A DNA stretch of 64,000 nt, taken from contig NZ_JAEVFI010000027.1 of the NCBI RefSeq assembly GCF_019303495.1, positions 3,144 through 67,143 of the forward strand. Direction: 5' to 3'. Of the stretch, positions 23,378 through 31,103 are shown one piece after another. A program made the position numbers and the translations under genes. The notes under the pieces were generated by a model. The model worked only from the letters and a program-made list of their open reading frames with translations. It did not search any database and was not told where the DNA came from. The number at the start of each line of letters is the position of its first letter. The first letter of the stretch is position 1. This DNA is from Streptomyces sp. JJ66. GTDB taxonomy: Bacteria > Actinomycetota > Actinomycetes > Streptomycetales > Streptomycetaceae.

Positions 23378-23569
23378 TCAGAAGTGGTGCGGGGGCTTCT
23401 CGTCGAGGAAGCGGGCCAGGTCGGCCGCCGCGTCGTCCCCCGCAGCGGGGCGTTCGCCCCAGCCGTGGTCCGCATCGTCCTCGGCCCGCCCGCTCAGCGG
23501 GTCGCCGAAGTCCAGCGCGGGGGCCGGATCACGCGGTGCGGGCGCCGGAGTGTGCTGCGGTGCGGTCAT
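23378..23569 (-). CDS. small hypothetical protein coupled to the AMP-binding fragment gene
   Basis: A 63-residue acidic, Pro/Ala-rich protein starting MTAPQHTPAPAPRDPAPALD and ending ARFLDEKPPHHF. I do not recognise the family. Its ATG overlaps the stop of the preceding AMP-binding gene (ATGA), which argues that it is translated. The short C-terminal helix-like segment DLARFLDEKPP is the only ordered-looking part. The 186 bases between it and the convergent SAF gene are featureless. Confidence 0.6.
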   Translation of the reverse strand: MTAPQHTPAPAPRDPAPALDFGDPLSGRAEDDADHGWGERPAAGDDAAADLARFLDEKPPHHF

Positions 23570-24093
23570 GCTTCCAGGGTAGCCAGCGCCTCGTGCCACC
23601 ATTGGTCCCGTCCGGGCGTCCACGGCACCGGCCCGCCCGTCCGGTGGACCACCAGCACGGAGCGCACGGCAGGGCAGTCGGCCAACGCCCGGTCCACGAT
23701 CCGCTTGACCTCATACGTCCGCCCCAGCTGGGTAGCCGCGTCGGCGACGACCAGCACTCCGGCACCCGAGCGCCGTACGGCCTCCCGGAGCGGCGGCACC
23801 GAGTCCTCCCAGGGCAGAGTGACGCGCAGGAGGTCCAGACGTCCGCAGGCCATGGTCATCGCCACGGACTCCGGGCACATCGGCAGCAGCACGCCGACCC
23901 GCTCACCGGGACAGACTCCGAGTCGGTCCAGGGCTCCGGCGGCAGACCGGGCCTCCGCCAGCAGCCGGGTATGCGTGTACTCCGCGACGGGTGCCGGTGG
24001 CCTCCGTCGCGGCTTCGGCACCCGTGAGGACGCGGCGTGGACACGGAGGCTGGCGGGGACACTGAGGCTGAGGTGCTGCTGGTCGGCCGACAT
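23566..24093 (-). CDS. short AMP-binding (acyl/acetyl-CoA synthetase-like) domain protein
   Basis: A 175-residue protein starting MSADQQHLSL. It matches only a middle slice of acetyl-CoA synthetase: YTHTRLLAEARSAAGALDRL, GERVGVLLPMCPESVAMTMA, then VLVVHRTGGPVPWTPGRDQW and the WWHE that ends this segment in ACS. The ATP-binding loop (A3, SGTTGxPKG) and all later motifs are absent, so it cannot activate acids by itself. It may be a stable stand-alone domain or a decayed ACS. Coupling to the downstream small gene by ATGA suggests it is still expressed. Confidence 0.7.
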   Translation of the reverse strand: MSADQQHLSLSVPASLRVHAASSRVPKPRRRPPAPVAEYTHTRLLAEARSAAGALDRLGVCPGERVGVLLPMCPESVAMTMACGRLDLLRVTLPWEDSVPPLREAVRRSGAGVLVVADAATQLGRTYEVKRIVDRALADCPAVRSVLVVHRTGGPVPWTPGRDQWWHEALATLEA

Positions 24094-24378
24094 GGATACC
24101 AGGCTGCGGCCCCGCCATGAACGTCCGATCAACGTTCGCTGTACGCCCCGGCGACAAGCCCACCCGGTGAAGACGCCGACGCCCGGTGACGGTGCCTGGG
24201 GACAGTGTGCAGCCGGGACCGGCGTGGTGCCAGGGGGGCGGTGCGTTGCCGGGAGCCGGTGGGTTGCCCGGAGCCAGTGGAGATCCCGGGCGCCGGGGAC
24301 GGTGCCGTGTGTGCCGGGCGACGATGCCGGATGGCCAGTGAGCGCAACGGCCGACGTCGGGCCTGGTACCTATGAGCC

Positions 24379-25434
24379 GTGGCTGAAGACAGGCAGAAGA
24401 CGACGGGCACGGACGACACGACAGCCGGGCGGGACGCGTTGACCGCTGTGGCGGGTATGCGGGTCGGGCACGCCCAGCGCTCGGACGGCGGGTGGCTGAC
24501 GGGGACGACGGTCGTGCTCGCACCGCCCGGCGGAGCCGTGGCCGCGGTGGACGTGCGCGGCGGCGGGCCCGGCACCCGGGAGACGGACGCACTGGACCCG
24601 CGCAACGTGGTGGAGCGGATCGACGCCGTCGTCCTCACCGGCGGAAGCGCGTTCGGGCTCGACGCTGCGTCAGGGGTCATGGCGTGGCTGGAGGAGCAGG
24701 GCCGGGGGGTGCCAGTAGGCCCGGACGCGGGCCAGGTGGTGCCCGTGGTTCCCGCGGCCTGCGTGTTCGACCTGGGCCGGGGCGGAGACTGGCGCGCCCG
24801 CCCCAGGGCCGAGCTGGGCCGGGCCGCGGTCGAGGCGGCACACGCGGCGGGGGACCGCGTGCTGGAGGGCAACGTGGGCGCGGGCACGGGTGCCGTGGCC
24901 AGCGGGCTGAAGGGAGGCGTGGGAACGGCGGCCTCGGTGCTGGAGTGCGGGGTGACGGTCGCGGCACTCGTCGTGGTCAACGCCGTCGGCTCGGTGCTCG
25001 ACCCGGGCACGGGGGCGCTGTACGGGGAACTGGCGCTGGGGCGTACCGCCGTGCCGGACGCGGCGCGGCACGCCACCGCCCACGAGCGGCTGGCCCGCTC
25101 CCGTGCGGCGCTGGGCATCCCGCCGCTGAACACCACGCTGGCGGTGGTCGCCACTGACGCCGCGCTCGGCCCGGCCCAGGCGCAGAAGCTGGCCGGTACC
25201 GCACACGACGGGCTGGCCCGGGCGGTCCGGCCGGTGCACCTGATGCACGACGGCGACACGGTGTTCGCGCTGTCGGCCGGGGAGCGAGCCGTGCGGTTGC
25301 CGGAGCTGAACGAGGTGCTGGCGGCCGGGGCCGACCTGGTGACACGTGCGATCGTGAAGGCCGTGCTGGCGGCGGAGACCGTCAGCACGGCGGGCGGAGA
25401 GATCCCCGCCTACCGCGACCTGTACGGCCGGTGA
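24379..25434 (+). CDS. P1 family peptidase (DmpA-like aminopeptidase)
   Basis: A 351-residue Ntn-type hydrolase. It shows VAGMRVGHAQRSDGGWLTGT, VVLTGGSAFGLDAASGVM (about 80-97), EGNVGAGTGAVASGLKGGVG (about 163-182) and LNTTLAVVATDA (about 251-262). The Thr/Ser after LN is where DmpA precursors self-cleave and gain their nucleophile. Family enzymes remove N-terminal residues or open D-amide bonds; the physiological substrate is unknown. The GTG at 24379 is preferred for the N-terminus. The 246 bases upstream hold degenerate GC-rich repeats only. Confidence 0.88.
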   Translation: MAEDRQKTTGTDDTTAGRDALTAVAGMRVGHAQRSDGGWLTGTTVVLAPPGGAVAAVDVRGGGPGTRETDALDPRNVVERIDAVVLTGGSAFGLDAASGVMAWLEEQGRGVPVGPDAGQVVPVVPAACVFDLGRGGDWRARPRAELGRAAVEAAHAAGDRVLEGNVGAGTGAVASGLKGGVGTAASVLECGVTVAALVVVNAVGSVLDPGTGALYGELALGRTAVPDAARHATAHERLARSRAALGIPPLNTTLAVVATDAALGPAQAQKLAGTAHDGLARAVRPVHLMHDGDTVFALSAGERAVRLPELNEVLAAGADLVTRAIVKAVLAAETVSTAGGEIPAYRDLYGR

Positions 25435-25651
25435 GCACCGTCGCCCACTCCCGGCGGCGCTCGGCGCTGCACGGCCAGCCCGCTCCCGGCGGCGGCGCAC
25501 GGCCCGGGACGGTCGGCATCTTGACCAGCAGCATTCGTCGGCAGGGCAGGCAGGAGGCCTTACATCACGATGAGGGAGCGCGCCCGTGCCAGCCTCTCCC
25601 GCCCTCGGGCGCCTGCCCTGCGGGAAGGCCGTGGCCGTGGCCTCAGCCGCC

Positions 25652-26659
25652 TCAGGCCACCGCGTCGAACCCGGTGTCGTGGGCCATCCGCTTCAGCTCC
25701 AGCAGGGCGTGCTTCTCGATCTGCCGGATGCGCTCGCGGGTCAGCCCGTGCTGCTTGCCGACCTCGGTCAGGGTCCGTTCCCGCCCGTCCTCGATGCCGT
25801 AGCGGGCGCGGATGATCGACGCCGTGCGGTGGTCTAGGCGTTCGATCAGGTGGCCGAGTTCCTCACTGCGCAGCAGCGTGAGCACCGACTGCTCGGGGGA
25901 TACCGCAGAGGTGTCCTCCAGCAGGTCACCGAACTGCGTCTCGCCCTCGTCGTCCACCGACATGTTCAGGCTCACCGGGTCACGTGCCCAGTCCAGCACG
26001 TCGGTGACGCGCTCGGGACTGGAGCCCAGCTCGGCGGCGATCTCCGCGGCCTCCGGCTCCCGCCCGAGCTCGCGGCTGAACTCGCGCTGCACCCGGCGGA
26101 TGCGGCCCAGCTCCTCCACCAGGTGGACGGGCAGCCGGATCGTGCGCGACTGGTCGGCTATGGACCGCGTGATGGCCTGGCGAATCCACCACGTCGCGTA
26201 GGTGGAGAACTTGAAGCCCTTGGTGTAGTCGAACTTCTCCACCGCGCGCACCAGGCCCGCGTTCCCCTCCTGGATCAGATCCAGGAGGGGCAGGCCACTG
26301 CGCGGGTAGCGACGGGCGACGGCGACCACGAGGCGCAGGTTGGAGCGGATGAACACGTCCTTCGCGCGCTCCCCCTCCATGACGATTTCCTGCAGCTCCT
26401 CCCGGCTGGCACCGGCCGCGGCGCCACCGGGGGCGGGCCACTCCTCACCGGTGAGGAGCCGGTGCGCGTAGACACCGGCCTCGATGGCCAGCGAGAGCTC
26501 GACCTCCTTGGCCGCGTCCAGCAGCGGCGTGCGGGCGATCTCGTCGAGGTACATGCCGACCAGATCACGGTCAGCGACGTCGCCGCCTGCGCGCACACTG
26601 GTTGCCGCCTCAGCGCCTTCGGTGGCGGGCTGACGACGGGCGACGGCACGGGTTGCCAT
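25652..26659 (-). CDS. RNA polymerase principal-like sigma factor (group 2, HrdD-like)
   Basis: A 335-residue sigma-70 protein. Region 1.2 reads DLVGMYLDEIARTPLL. Region 2 holds NLRLVVAVARRYPRSGLPLLDLIQEG and GFKFSTYATWWIRQAI (the 2.3-2.4 promoter-melting core). Region 3 begins RTIRLPVHLVEEL, and region 4 ends RERTLTEVGKQHGLTRERIR. At this length, and without the long region 1.1 of HrdB, it is a group 2 factor like HrdD or HrdA. The ATG at 26659 is chosen for its GGGAG site 5 bases upstream. A palindrome TACCCGGGTA at 26745-26754 lies about 90 bases upstream and may be a regulator site. Confidence 0.9.
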   Translation of the reverse strand: MATRAVARRQPATEGAEAATSVRAGGDVADRDLVGMYLDEIARTPLLDAAKEVELSLAIEAGVYAHRLLTGEEWPAPGGAAAGASREELQEIVMEGERAKDVFIRSNLRLVVAVARRYPRSGLPLLDLIQEGNAGLVRAVEKFDYTKGFKFSTYATWWIRQAITRSIADQSRTIRLPVHLVEELGRIRRVQREFSRELGREPEAAEIAAELGSSPERVTDVLDWARDPVSLNMSVDDEGETQFGDLLEDTSAVSPEQSVLTLLRSEELGHLIERLDHRTASIIRARYGIEDGRERTLTEVGKQHGLTRERIRQIEKHALLELKRMAHDTGFDAVA

Positions 26660-26907
26660 GCGCTCTCCCTTGCGTGTGATCACTTACTGGTCGGTGGCGG
26701 ACCGGAGCACCTGCGGGACAGGACCTCCGGACACCGTTCGTCCCTACCCGGGTAACCGTTTCCGAACATCTCAACGAGCCGAATCCGGACAGAATTCCCA
26801 ATGCACCCCGCCGAGTTGTCGATCATGCAGTATCCTGACCGGCCACACCGGCGACGGGCGGGCGTGGCGGCGAGAAGAGAACCCCAGGTCAGAGGCAAGG
26901 AAGCCGC

Positions 26908-27404
26908 CTGACGGCACTGACCGACCCCTACGGCCGCTACATCACTGAGACGTCGATCACATTCCACACGCGCCCCCTCGCGTCAGCGAACGCCGTCCGT
27001 GGCCGTTCTCCCACTCCGAAGACGGCCCCCACCGCCTCCTGGTTGCGACAGACCCGGACGACGAGTGGCCCGGCTCCTGGGCGCGGCCTTTCGCCCGGCT
27101 ACGCGACGAGCGGCCCGTTCCGCGCCAAGCCCGCCCTCGCGACGCCGGTGGAGGTGAGCGTCTACCTCGATCCGCTGGCCACCGGTCGCGGCGGCGCCAG
27201 CCAGCTCTACCACCACCTGTTCACCGCGCTCTCCGGCGAGGACGTTCACCGGGCCCTACGCGGGCATCGCCCTGCCCCCACCCCGCCTCCGTGCGCTTGC
27301 ACACCCGCTTCAGCTTCCGGCACGTGGGGACGTTCACCGAGGTGGGCCACACGTTCGGCCGCTACTGGGACGTCGTCTGGTACGAGAAGACGCTGCCGGG
27401 TTAA
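26908..27404 (+). pseudogene. phosphinothricin N-acetyltransferase-like GNAT, multiply frameshifted
   Basis: Reading across frames recovers a Pat-type GNAT: LTALTDPYGRYITETSITF at the start, GPHRLLVATDP in a second frame, GYATSGPFRAKPALATPVEV and SVYLDPLATGRG in a third, ALSGEDVHRA, then the C-terminal half (RFSFRHVGTFTEVGHTFG, GRYWDVVWYEKTLPG) in another frame, ending TAA at 27404. At least two extra C residues (in runs near 27252 and 27275) and earlier shifts break the frame, so no full protein can be made. Intact homologues acetylate phosphinothricin, methionine sulfoximine or similar amines. It is divergent from the sigma factor gene. Confidence 0.8.
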
Positions 27405-27573
27405 CAGCTCGCGACGCGCCGCCCGGCGTCCCCCTGTCCCCGCGCCGCGTACCCCTAACTCCCGGCCCACCCCCGCCACGAACCCCGGCACCCGGTGACC
27501 CTGGGCACGCCCGGACGGTGGCGACCCGCCACCCGTCCGGTGTCCCCAACCACCACGGGAAGCGAGCCCCGCC

Positions 27574-28323
27574 ATGCCCGCCACCACCACCGCCCCACCG
27601 GTTTCCGGCGCCTACACCGCGTCCCTAGCCCACTCCGCCGACCAGATCCGCGCGGCCCAGCGCCTGCGCCACCAGGTATTCGGCGACGAGCTGGGCGCGC
27701 GGCTGCACACCTCACTGCCTGGCCACGACATGGACGCCCTCGACGACATCGCCGACCACCTGATCGTCACCGAACGCGCCACCGGAACCGTCGTCGGCAC
27801 CTACCGCCTGCTGCCGCCCGGGCGCAGTGACCGCCTGTACTCCGACGCCGAGTTCGACCTCACCGCCCTCACCGCGCTGCGTCCGGCGCTCGTCGAGGCG
27901 GGCCGCTCCTGCGTCCACCCCGAGCATCGCGGCGGCGCGGTGATCAACCTGCTGTGGTCGGCGCTGGCCCGGTACGTCCTACACTGCGGGCACCGCTACC
28001 TCGCCGGGTGCGCCTCGGTGCCGCTGGCCGACGGCGAGCGGGCCGCCGGTGCCGCCTGGGAGCTGGCCCGGTCCCGGCACACCGCCCCGCCGGAACTCCG
28101 TGTCACCCCGCGCCGTCCCTGGGAGCCGTCCACCCCGCCACCCGCCGATCCCCGGTACGCCGACCTGCCCCCGCTGCTGCGCGGTTACCTGCGCATCGGC
28201 GCCTGGCTGTGCGGTCCGCCCGCCCACGACCCCGACTTCCACACCGCCGACTTCTTCACCCTGCTTCCCGTGGCCAGCATCCCCGACCGCTACCGCCGCG
28301 CCTTCCTCACCACCCCGCGATGA
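27574..28323 (+). CDS. OlsB-like GNAT N-acyltransferase (ornithine-lipid type)
   Basis: A 249-residue GNAT/hemolysin-like protein. Typical stretches are AAQRLRHQVFGDELGARL (N-terminal), ADHLIVTERATGTVVGTYRL, EAGRSCVHPEHRGGAVINLLW (about 110-130, acyl-binding loop) and LLRGYLRIGAWLCGPPAHDP, ending near DFFTLLPV. OlsB attaches a 3-hydroxyacyl group from ACP to the alpha-amine of ornithine. The next gene is a PlsC acyltransferase overlapping by ATGA, which is the OlsB-OlsA arrangement, so the pair probably makes ornithine or a related aminolipid. The exact amino acid is not visible from sequence. Confidence 0.82.
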   Translation: MPATTTAPPVSGAYTASLAHSADQIRAAQRLRHQVFGDELGARLHTSLPGHDMDALDDIADHLIVTERATGTVVGTYRLLPPGRSDRLYSDAEFDLTALTALRPALVEAGRSCVHPEHRGGAVINLLWSALARYVLHCGHRYLAGCASVPLADGERAAGAAWELARSRHTAPPELRVTPRRPWEPSTPPPADPRYADLPPLLRGYLRIGAWLCGPPAHDPDFHTADFFTLLPVASIPDRYRRAFLTTPR

Positions 28324-29333
28324 CCCCGGCCCCCGCCACGCCAGCGGCCCCAGCACACACGGCGCCCCCAACACCCCCCAACCCCGCAGCTCCTACAGCC
28401 CCAGCACCGCTCAGGAGCACGCCAACGCCGCTGGCCACGCCACCTCCGACGCCACCCCACCCGGTGGCGGCGACCCCACCGGTGCCACGATCCGTCACCG
28501 ACCCGTGGACCGTCACCTCTGCCTGCACCGCCCACTGCGTCTCGCCCGGCCCCACCGGGTCACCGGCCACCACGGCCCGCCGCTACGCCGCCTTCACCCG
28601 CGTCGTCACCCGCGCCGGCGTCCTCGACGGCGCCCACCTCGCCGACCCCGCCGTGCTCCGGTCTCGCGCCCGCGCCGCCCTGGCCGCACTCGGGGTCCGT
28701 CTCCACCACACCGGCGTCCCGCTCGCCCCCGCCCCGGGCACGCTGGTCGTCGCCAACCACATCTCCTGGCTGGACGCGCTGGCCCTCCTCGCCGCTGCCC
28801 CGCTGCGCCTGCTCGCCAAACGCGAGGTCGCCGCCTGGCCACTCATCGGCACCCTCACCACCCGCGCCGGCACGCTCTACATCAACCGCACCGCCCCGCG
28901 CGAACTCCCGCGCGCGGTAGCCACCGTGACCGCCACCCTGCGCGATGGGCACAGCGTCGCTGTCTTCCCGGAGGCCACCACCCACTGCTCCAGCCCGGGC
29001 GGCACCTTCCGCCCCGCCCTCTTCCAGGCCGCCATCGACGCCAGTGCCCCAGTCCAGCCCGTCACGCTCACCTATCACCGCGGCGGCCACCCCAGCACCG
29101 CTCCCGCCTACGTCGGCGACACCGCATTCACCGCTTCCCTGCGCCACGTGGCCCGCGCCGCCGGCCTCACCGTCACCGTGCACGCCCACCCCCCGATCCT
29201 CTCCCACCCCCACACCCGCCGCTCCCTCGCCGCAGCCGCTCAGCACACCGTCCACGCCCCACCCCCACCCGCTACACTGACGCCGGTACTTCCCCGCCTC
29301 CGTAGCTCAGGGGATAGAGCACCGCTCTCCTAA
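28320..29333 (+). CDS. OlsA-like 1-acylglycerol-3-phosphate-type O-acyltransferase
   Basis: A 337-residue PlsC-family protein. Residues 1-60 are Pro/Ala/Thr-rich and unlike the family. The acyltransferase core has NHISWLDALAL (motif I, N-H-x4-D, about 145-155), GTLYINRTAPRELP, VAVFPEATTHCSSPGG (E-G/T motif III, about 219-234) and PVQPVTLTY. OlsA adds a second fatty acid to lyso-ornithine lipid. The ATG overlaps the OlsB-like stop. The last 12 residues and the TAA lie inside tRNA-Arg: the stop codon is the T-A-A of its anticodon loop. The original C-terminus may therefore have been replaced, and the tRNA promoter (TACACT at about 29273) lies within this gene. Confidence 0.8.
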   Translation: MTPAPATPAAPAHTAPPTPPNPAAPTAPAPLRSTPTPLATPPPTPPHPVAATPPVPRSVTDPWTVTSACTAHCVSPGPTGSPATTARRYAAFTRVVTRAGVLDGAHLADPAVLRSRARAALAALGVRLHHTGVPLAPAPGTLVVANHISWLDALALLAAAPLRLLAKREVAAWPLIGTLTTRAGTLYINRTAPRELPRAVATVTATLRDGHSVAVFPEATTHCSSPGGTFRPALFQAAIDASAPVQPVTLTYHRGGHPSTAPAYVGDTAFTASLRHVARAAGLTVTVHAHPPILSHPHTRRSLAAAAQHTVHAPPPPATLTPVLPRLRSSGDRAPLS

Positions 29334-29368
29334 AGCGGGTGCCGCAGGTTCGAATCCTGCCGGGGGCA
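29296..29368 (+). tRNA. tRNA-Arg (anticodon CCT)
   Basis: A 73-nt cloverleaf: acceptor GCCTCCG with CGGGGGC, D arm AGCTCAGGGGATAGAGC, anticodon loop CTCCTAA with anticodon CCT (codon AGG), T arm GCAGGTTCGAATCCTGC and discriminator A. CCA is not encoded. Its first 38 bases overlap the end of the OlsA-like gene. Its 3' part is an integration site: bases 29327-29370 recur at 30742-30785. A 17-bp-stem terminator follows 27 bases later. Confidence 0.96.
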
Positions 29369-29370
29369 CA
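29327..29370 (+). repeat. attL: tRNA-Arg 3' half
   Basis: This copy is part of the functional tRNA. It matches 30742-30785 except at 29331 (T versus C) and 29345 (C versus T). Both copies contain GCGGGTGCCG followed by AGGTTCGAATCCTGCC. Weaker similarity (CTGACC) continues for some bases after the repeat. Confidence 0.8.
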
Positions 29371-29712
29371 GTGTCTGACCGGGCACGGAGCATCGAACAT
29401 CCCCTCGGAAGTGATCTTCCGAGGGGATGTTCTCATGTGCGCGGGCACAGATCAGGGACACGGCGGATCCAGCGGGGACGCGGCCCGCCGCTACGCCGCC
29501 GCCTCCCCCCGACTCGACGGGGCGGATCAGCGGGCGGACGAGCGCCTGCTCATCGGCGCGGAGGCTGGGGCGACAACAGACCCGGCGTCGCCGGAAGCCG
29601 CGTACTTCTCCCGCACCTGGCCACAGCCAGCGCCGCCAAGAGGGAGCCGAGTCTCCGGTGCAGGTGATCACTTCCTCGTCGTCGGGGGGCACCGACGCGA
29701 CGCTGCGGCCGC
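29369..29712 (+). other. 344-nt gene-free stretch inside the element
   Basis: It holds the tRNA terminator (29395-29432) and then GC-rich sequence with no credible gene on either strand. Minus-strand frames reading PRQDSNLRHPL are antisense tRNA sequence. The vapC stop is at the right end. Confidence 0.6.
29395..29432 (+). terminator. strong hairpin terminator after tRNA-Arg
   Basis: Seventeen-base perfect arms (GAACATCCCCTCGGAAG, 29395-29411; complement 29416-29432) surround TGAT. It starts 27 bases after the tRNA and can end the tRNA transcript; it could also serve the opposing vapC transcript. Confidence 0.85.
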
Positions 29713-30141
29713 CTACAGTTGCTGCTCCCACGGATTGACCACCAGAGCGCCGGTTCGGGCCATGTGCTTGATGTTGCGTGTGGCCACCGTCCAGCCGTTG
29801 GCCAGGGCGGTGGCGGCTATCAGGGCGTCCGGTGGGTCAATGCTGGTGCCGGCGGCCTTGAGCGTCTTGTGGATCGTGAGGTAGGCGGCCGCTTCCGGCT
29901 CGCCGATCGGCGCGATGCGGTCACGGTACTCGTGCCTTACCACAGCGAGAGCTTGGGCGTAGCGGGCCTGCCGTACGGGATCCGGGGTGGCAGCAACGCC
30001 GGCCTCGATCTCGGCCACGGTGATCACGCTCAGGAAGCGGTTGGGTCGGGCCGTGGACCTGAACCAGGACAGGACACGGGGGTCGGGCTTCGCCCGGGTC
30101 GTGAGCTCGGCGACGACGTTGGTGTCGAACAGGTAGATCAC
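29713..30141 (-). CDS. PIN-domain toxin ribonuclease, VapC type
   Basis: A 142-residue PIN protein. Acidic metal ligands appear as FDTN (Asp6), TVAEIEAG (Glu near 44-46), PPDALIAATA (Asp near 104) and a final TRNIKHM segment typical of VapC/FitB. The predicted activity is Mg-dependent cleavage of tRNA, rRNA or mRNA, held off by the partner upstream. The GTG start overlaps the antitoxin stop (GTGA). All catalytic acids are present, so the toxin looks intact. It lies alone with its partner between the two tRNA-Arg repeats. Confidence 0.88.
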   Translation of the reverse strand: MIYLFDTNVVAELTTRAKPDPRVLSWFRSTARPNRFLSVITVAEIEAGVAATPDPVRQARYAQALAVVRHEYRDRIAPIGEPEAAAYLTIHKTLKAAGTSIDPPDALIAATALANGWTVATRNIKHMARTGALVVNPWEQQL

Positions 30142-30407
30142 TCGGCGTCCGTCTGCTCGTCGTAGGAGCGGGCGCCGAACTCCAGCCCCTCGAAGGGCCG
30201 GGAGAGCACGAACTCCTCGAAGCCGTCGTTGCTCAGTGCCACCCAGCGGTGCACCATTTCGGGCAGTGCCTCGATCTCCGTGTCGGCGAGCTCTGCGTCA
30301 AAGTGCCGACGTTGATCCTCAGGCAGGGACTCCCGGATGTCACGGATGGTCCGCAGCGGGTGCAACGACGGGGACGGGTGAGGCACGCCGCTCGGGGCTG
30401 TGGTCAT
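30138..30407 (-). CDS. probable VapB-type antitoxin (DUF6247-like)
   Basis: An 89-residue acidic protein, taken from the second ATG (30407), which sits 7 bases after GGAAGG; the ATG at 30413 lies too close to that site. Recognisable segments are LRTIRDIRESLPEDQRRHFD, then LADTEIEALPEMVHRWVALS, a helical arrangement reminiscent of DUF6247 proteins next to PIN toxins. No classical AbrB or RHH fold is obvious. The antitoxin role rests on the GTGA overlap with vapC and on size and charge, not on a firm domain match. Confidence 0.65.
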   Translation of the reverse strand: MTTAPSGVPHPSPSLHPLRTIRDIRESLPEDQRRHFDAELADTEIEALPEMVHRWVALSNDGFEEFVLSRPFEGLEFGARSYDEQTDAE

Positions 30408-30741
30408 CGGCATCCCTTCCGCTTGAACAGGCTGCGTACCGCTGCTGACCCCAGGCTACGGGTTCCCGCCTGCCCGCTCACAGCTTTGGGACGAGAGCGG
30501 GGCATCCGTCAGCCTGCCCGCCGAGCGACAGCGGCAGTTCTCACGGAGTGCGACCGGTCGTCCTCGTCGATGAGGCTCCGCATCAGGCACCCACACCCAC
30601 CCCAGTGGCCAACCGGAACGGATTCAGCACACATGAGGCCGGGAAGCCCCGCGAACACGTGAGAACTACGGAGGGGTATTTCCCCAGGCCAGACGGGTCG
30701 AGCAGTGCGTTTACACAGGTCACAGCCTTGATCAGAGAAAA

Positions 30742-30785
30742 CTCCCAAAGCGGGTGCCGTAGGTTCGAATCCTGCCGGGGGCACA
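30742..30785 (+). repeat. attR: duplicated tRNA-Arg 3' half
   Basis: It matches 29327-29370 in 42 of 44 positions but is preceded by sequence (ATCAGAGAAAA) that cannot form the acceptor or D arms, so it is not a tRNA gene. It marks the right edge of the inserted segment. Confidence 0.85.
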
Positions 30786-30810
30786 CCGCCTGACCAGGTG
30801 AAACACGCCG

Positions 30811-30847
30811 AACGGCCCTCCGGGACAAGCTCCTGGAGGGCCGTTTT
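30811..30847 (+). terminator. hairpin with T tract downstream of attR
   Basis: AACGGCCCTCC (30811-30821) pairs exactly with GGAGGGCCGTT (30835-30845), followed by a TTTTT run. A T-tailed terminator is rare in this genome. It lies 26 bases after attR and was probably the original terminator of the tRNA-Arg gene before the element inserted. Confidence 0.85.
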
Positions 30848-31103
30848 TCCGCAAGATGGGGACAGGGTGGGGACAGCGCGCTGTCGAGACGCTGAGGGGT
30901 TCCCGCTGGGGGCGGGGGGGCATTTCCGGCCACGTCCGCGCCGGGTGGGCCGGTGGTCTGGGTGCACGGTGCACACTCCGTTGTGGCGGCTCCGGTTGCG
31001 GCGCCCCTGACCTGCGTCCTGCCGACCAGCCGTCGCAGGGTGCGGACAGAGCACTGGCCGGATCTGGTCGGTGGCGGTTGCGGCGGGCTCCTAGCATGGC
31101 CGC

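Larger units (their letters stand above)
29327..30785. mobile_element. remnant of an integrated element in tRNA-Arg(CCT)
   Basis: A 44-bp direct repeat (42 identities) of the tRNA 3' end, from anticodon loop to just past the discriminator, bounds this 1.46-kb segment. This is the footprint of tyrosine-recombinase integration into a tRNA gene, which leaves attL in the restored tRNA and attR at the far end. The segment holds a VapBC-type gene pair on the minus strand and no integrase, excisionase or replication gene, so it is a deletion derivative of a larger element. An addiction module is the type of gene expected to survive such loss. Confidence 0.75.
30408..31103 (+). other. gene-free stretch from antitoxin start to recQ
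   Basis: It contains the upstream region of the VapBC pair, the attR copy of tRNA-Arg (30742-30785), a T-tailed terminator (30811-30847) and then about 255 bases of recQ leader. No other gene is credible. Frames on the minus strand that read PRQDSNLRHPL come from the tRNA fragment. Confidence 0.6.

Noticed and set aside
24133..24378. Structured repeat array (GTGCCGGG-like units)
   Set aside because: The units are too degenerate and short to separate from ordinary GC-rich spacer.
29330..29731. Minus-strand frames ending CPRQDSNLRHPL at tRNA-Arg and at its duplicate (also 30583-30933)
   Set aside because: The shared ending is antisense tRNA sequence; such frames are a common false protein call.
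30742..30785. Second tRNA-Arg gene
   Set aside because: Only the 3' half is present; the acceptor 5' strand, D arm and 5' anticodon stem are missing.
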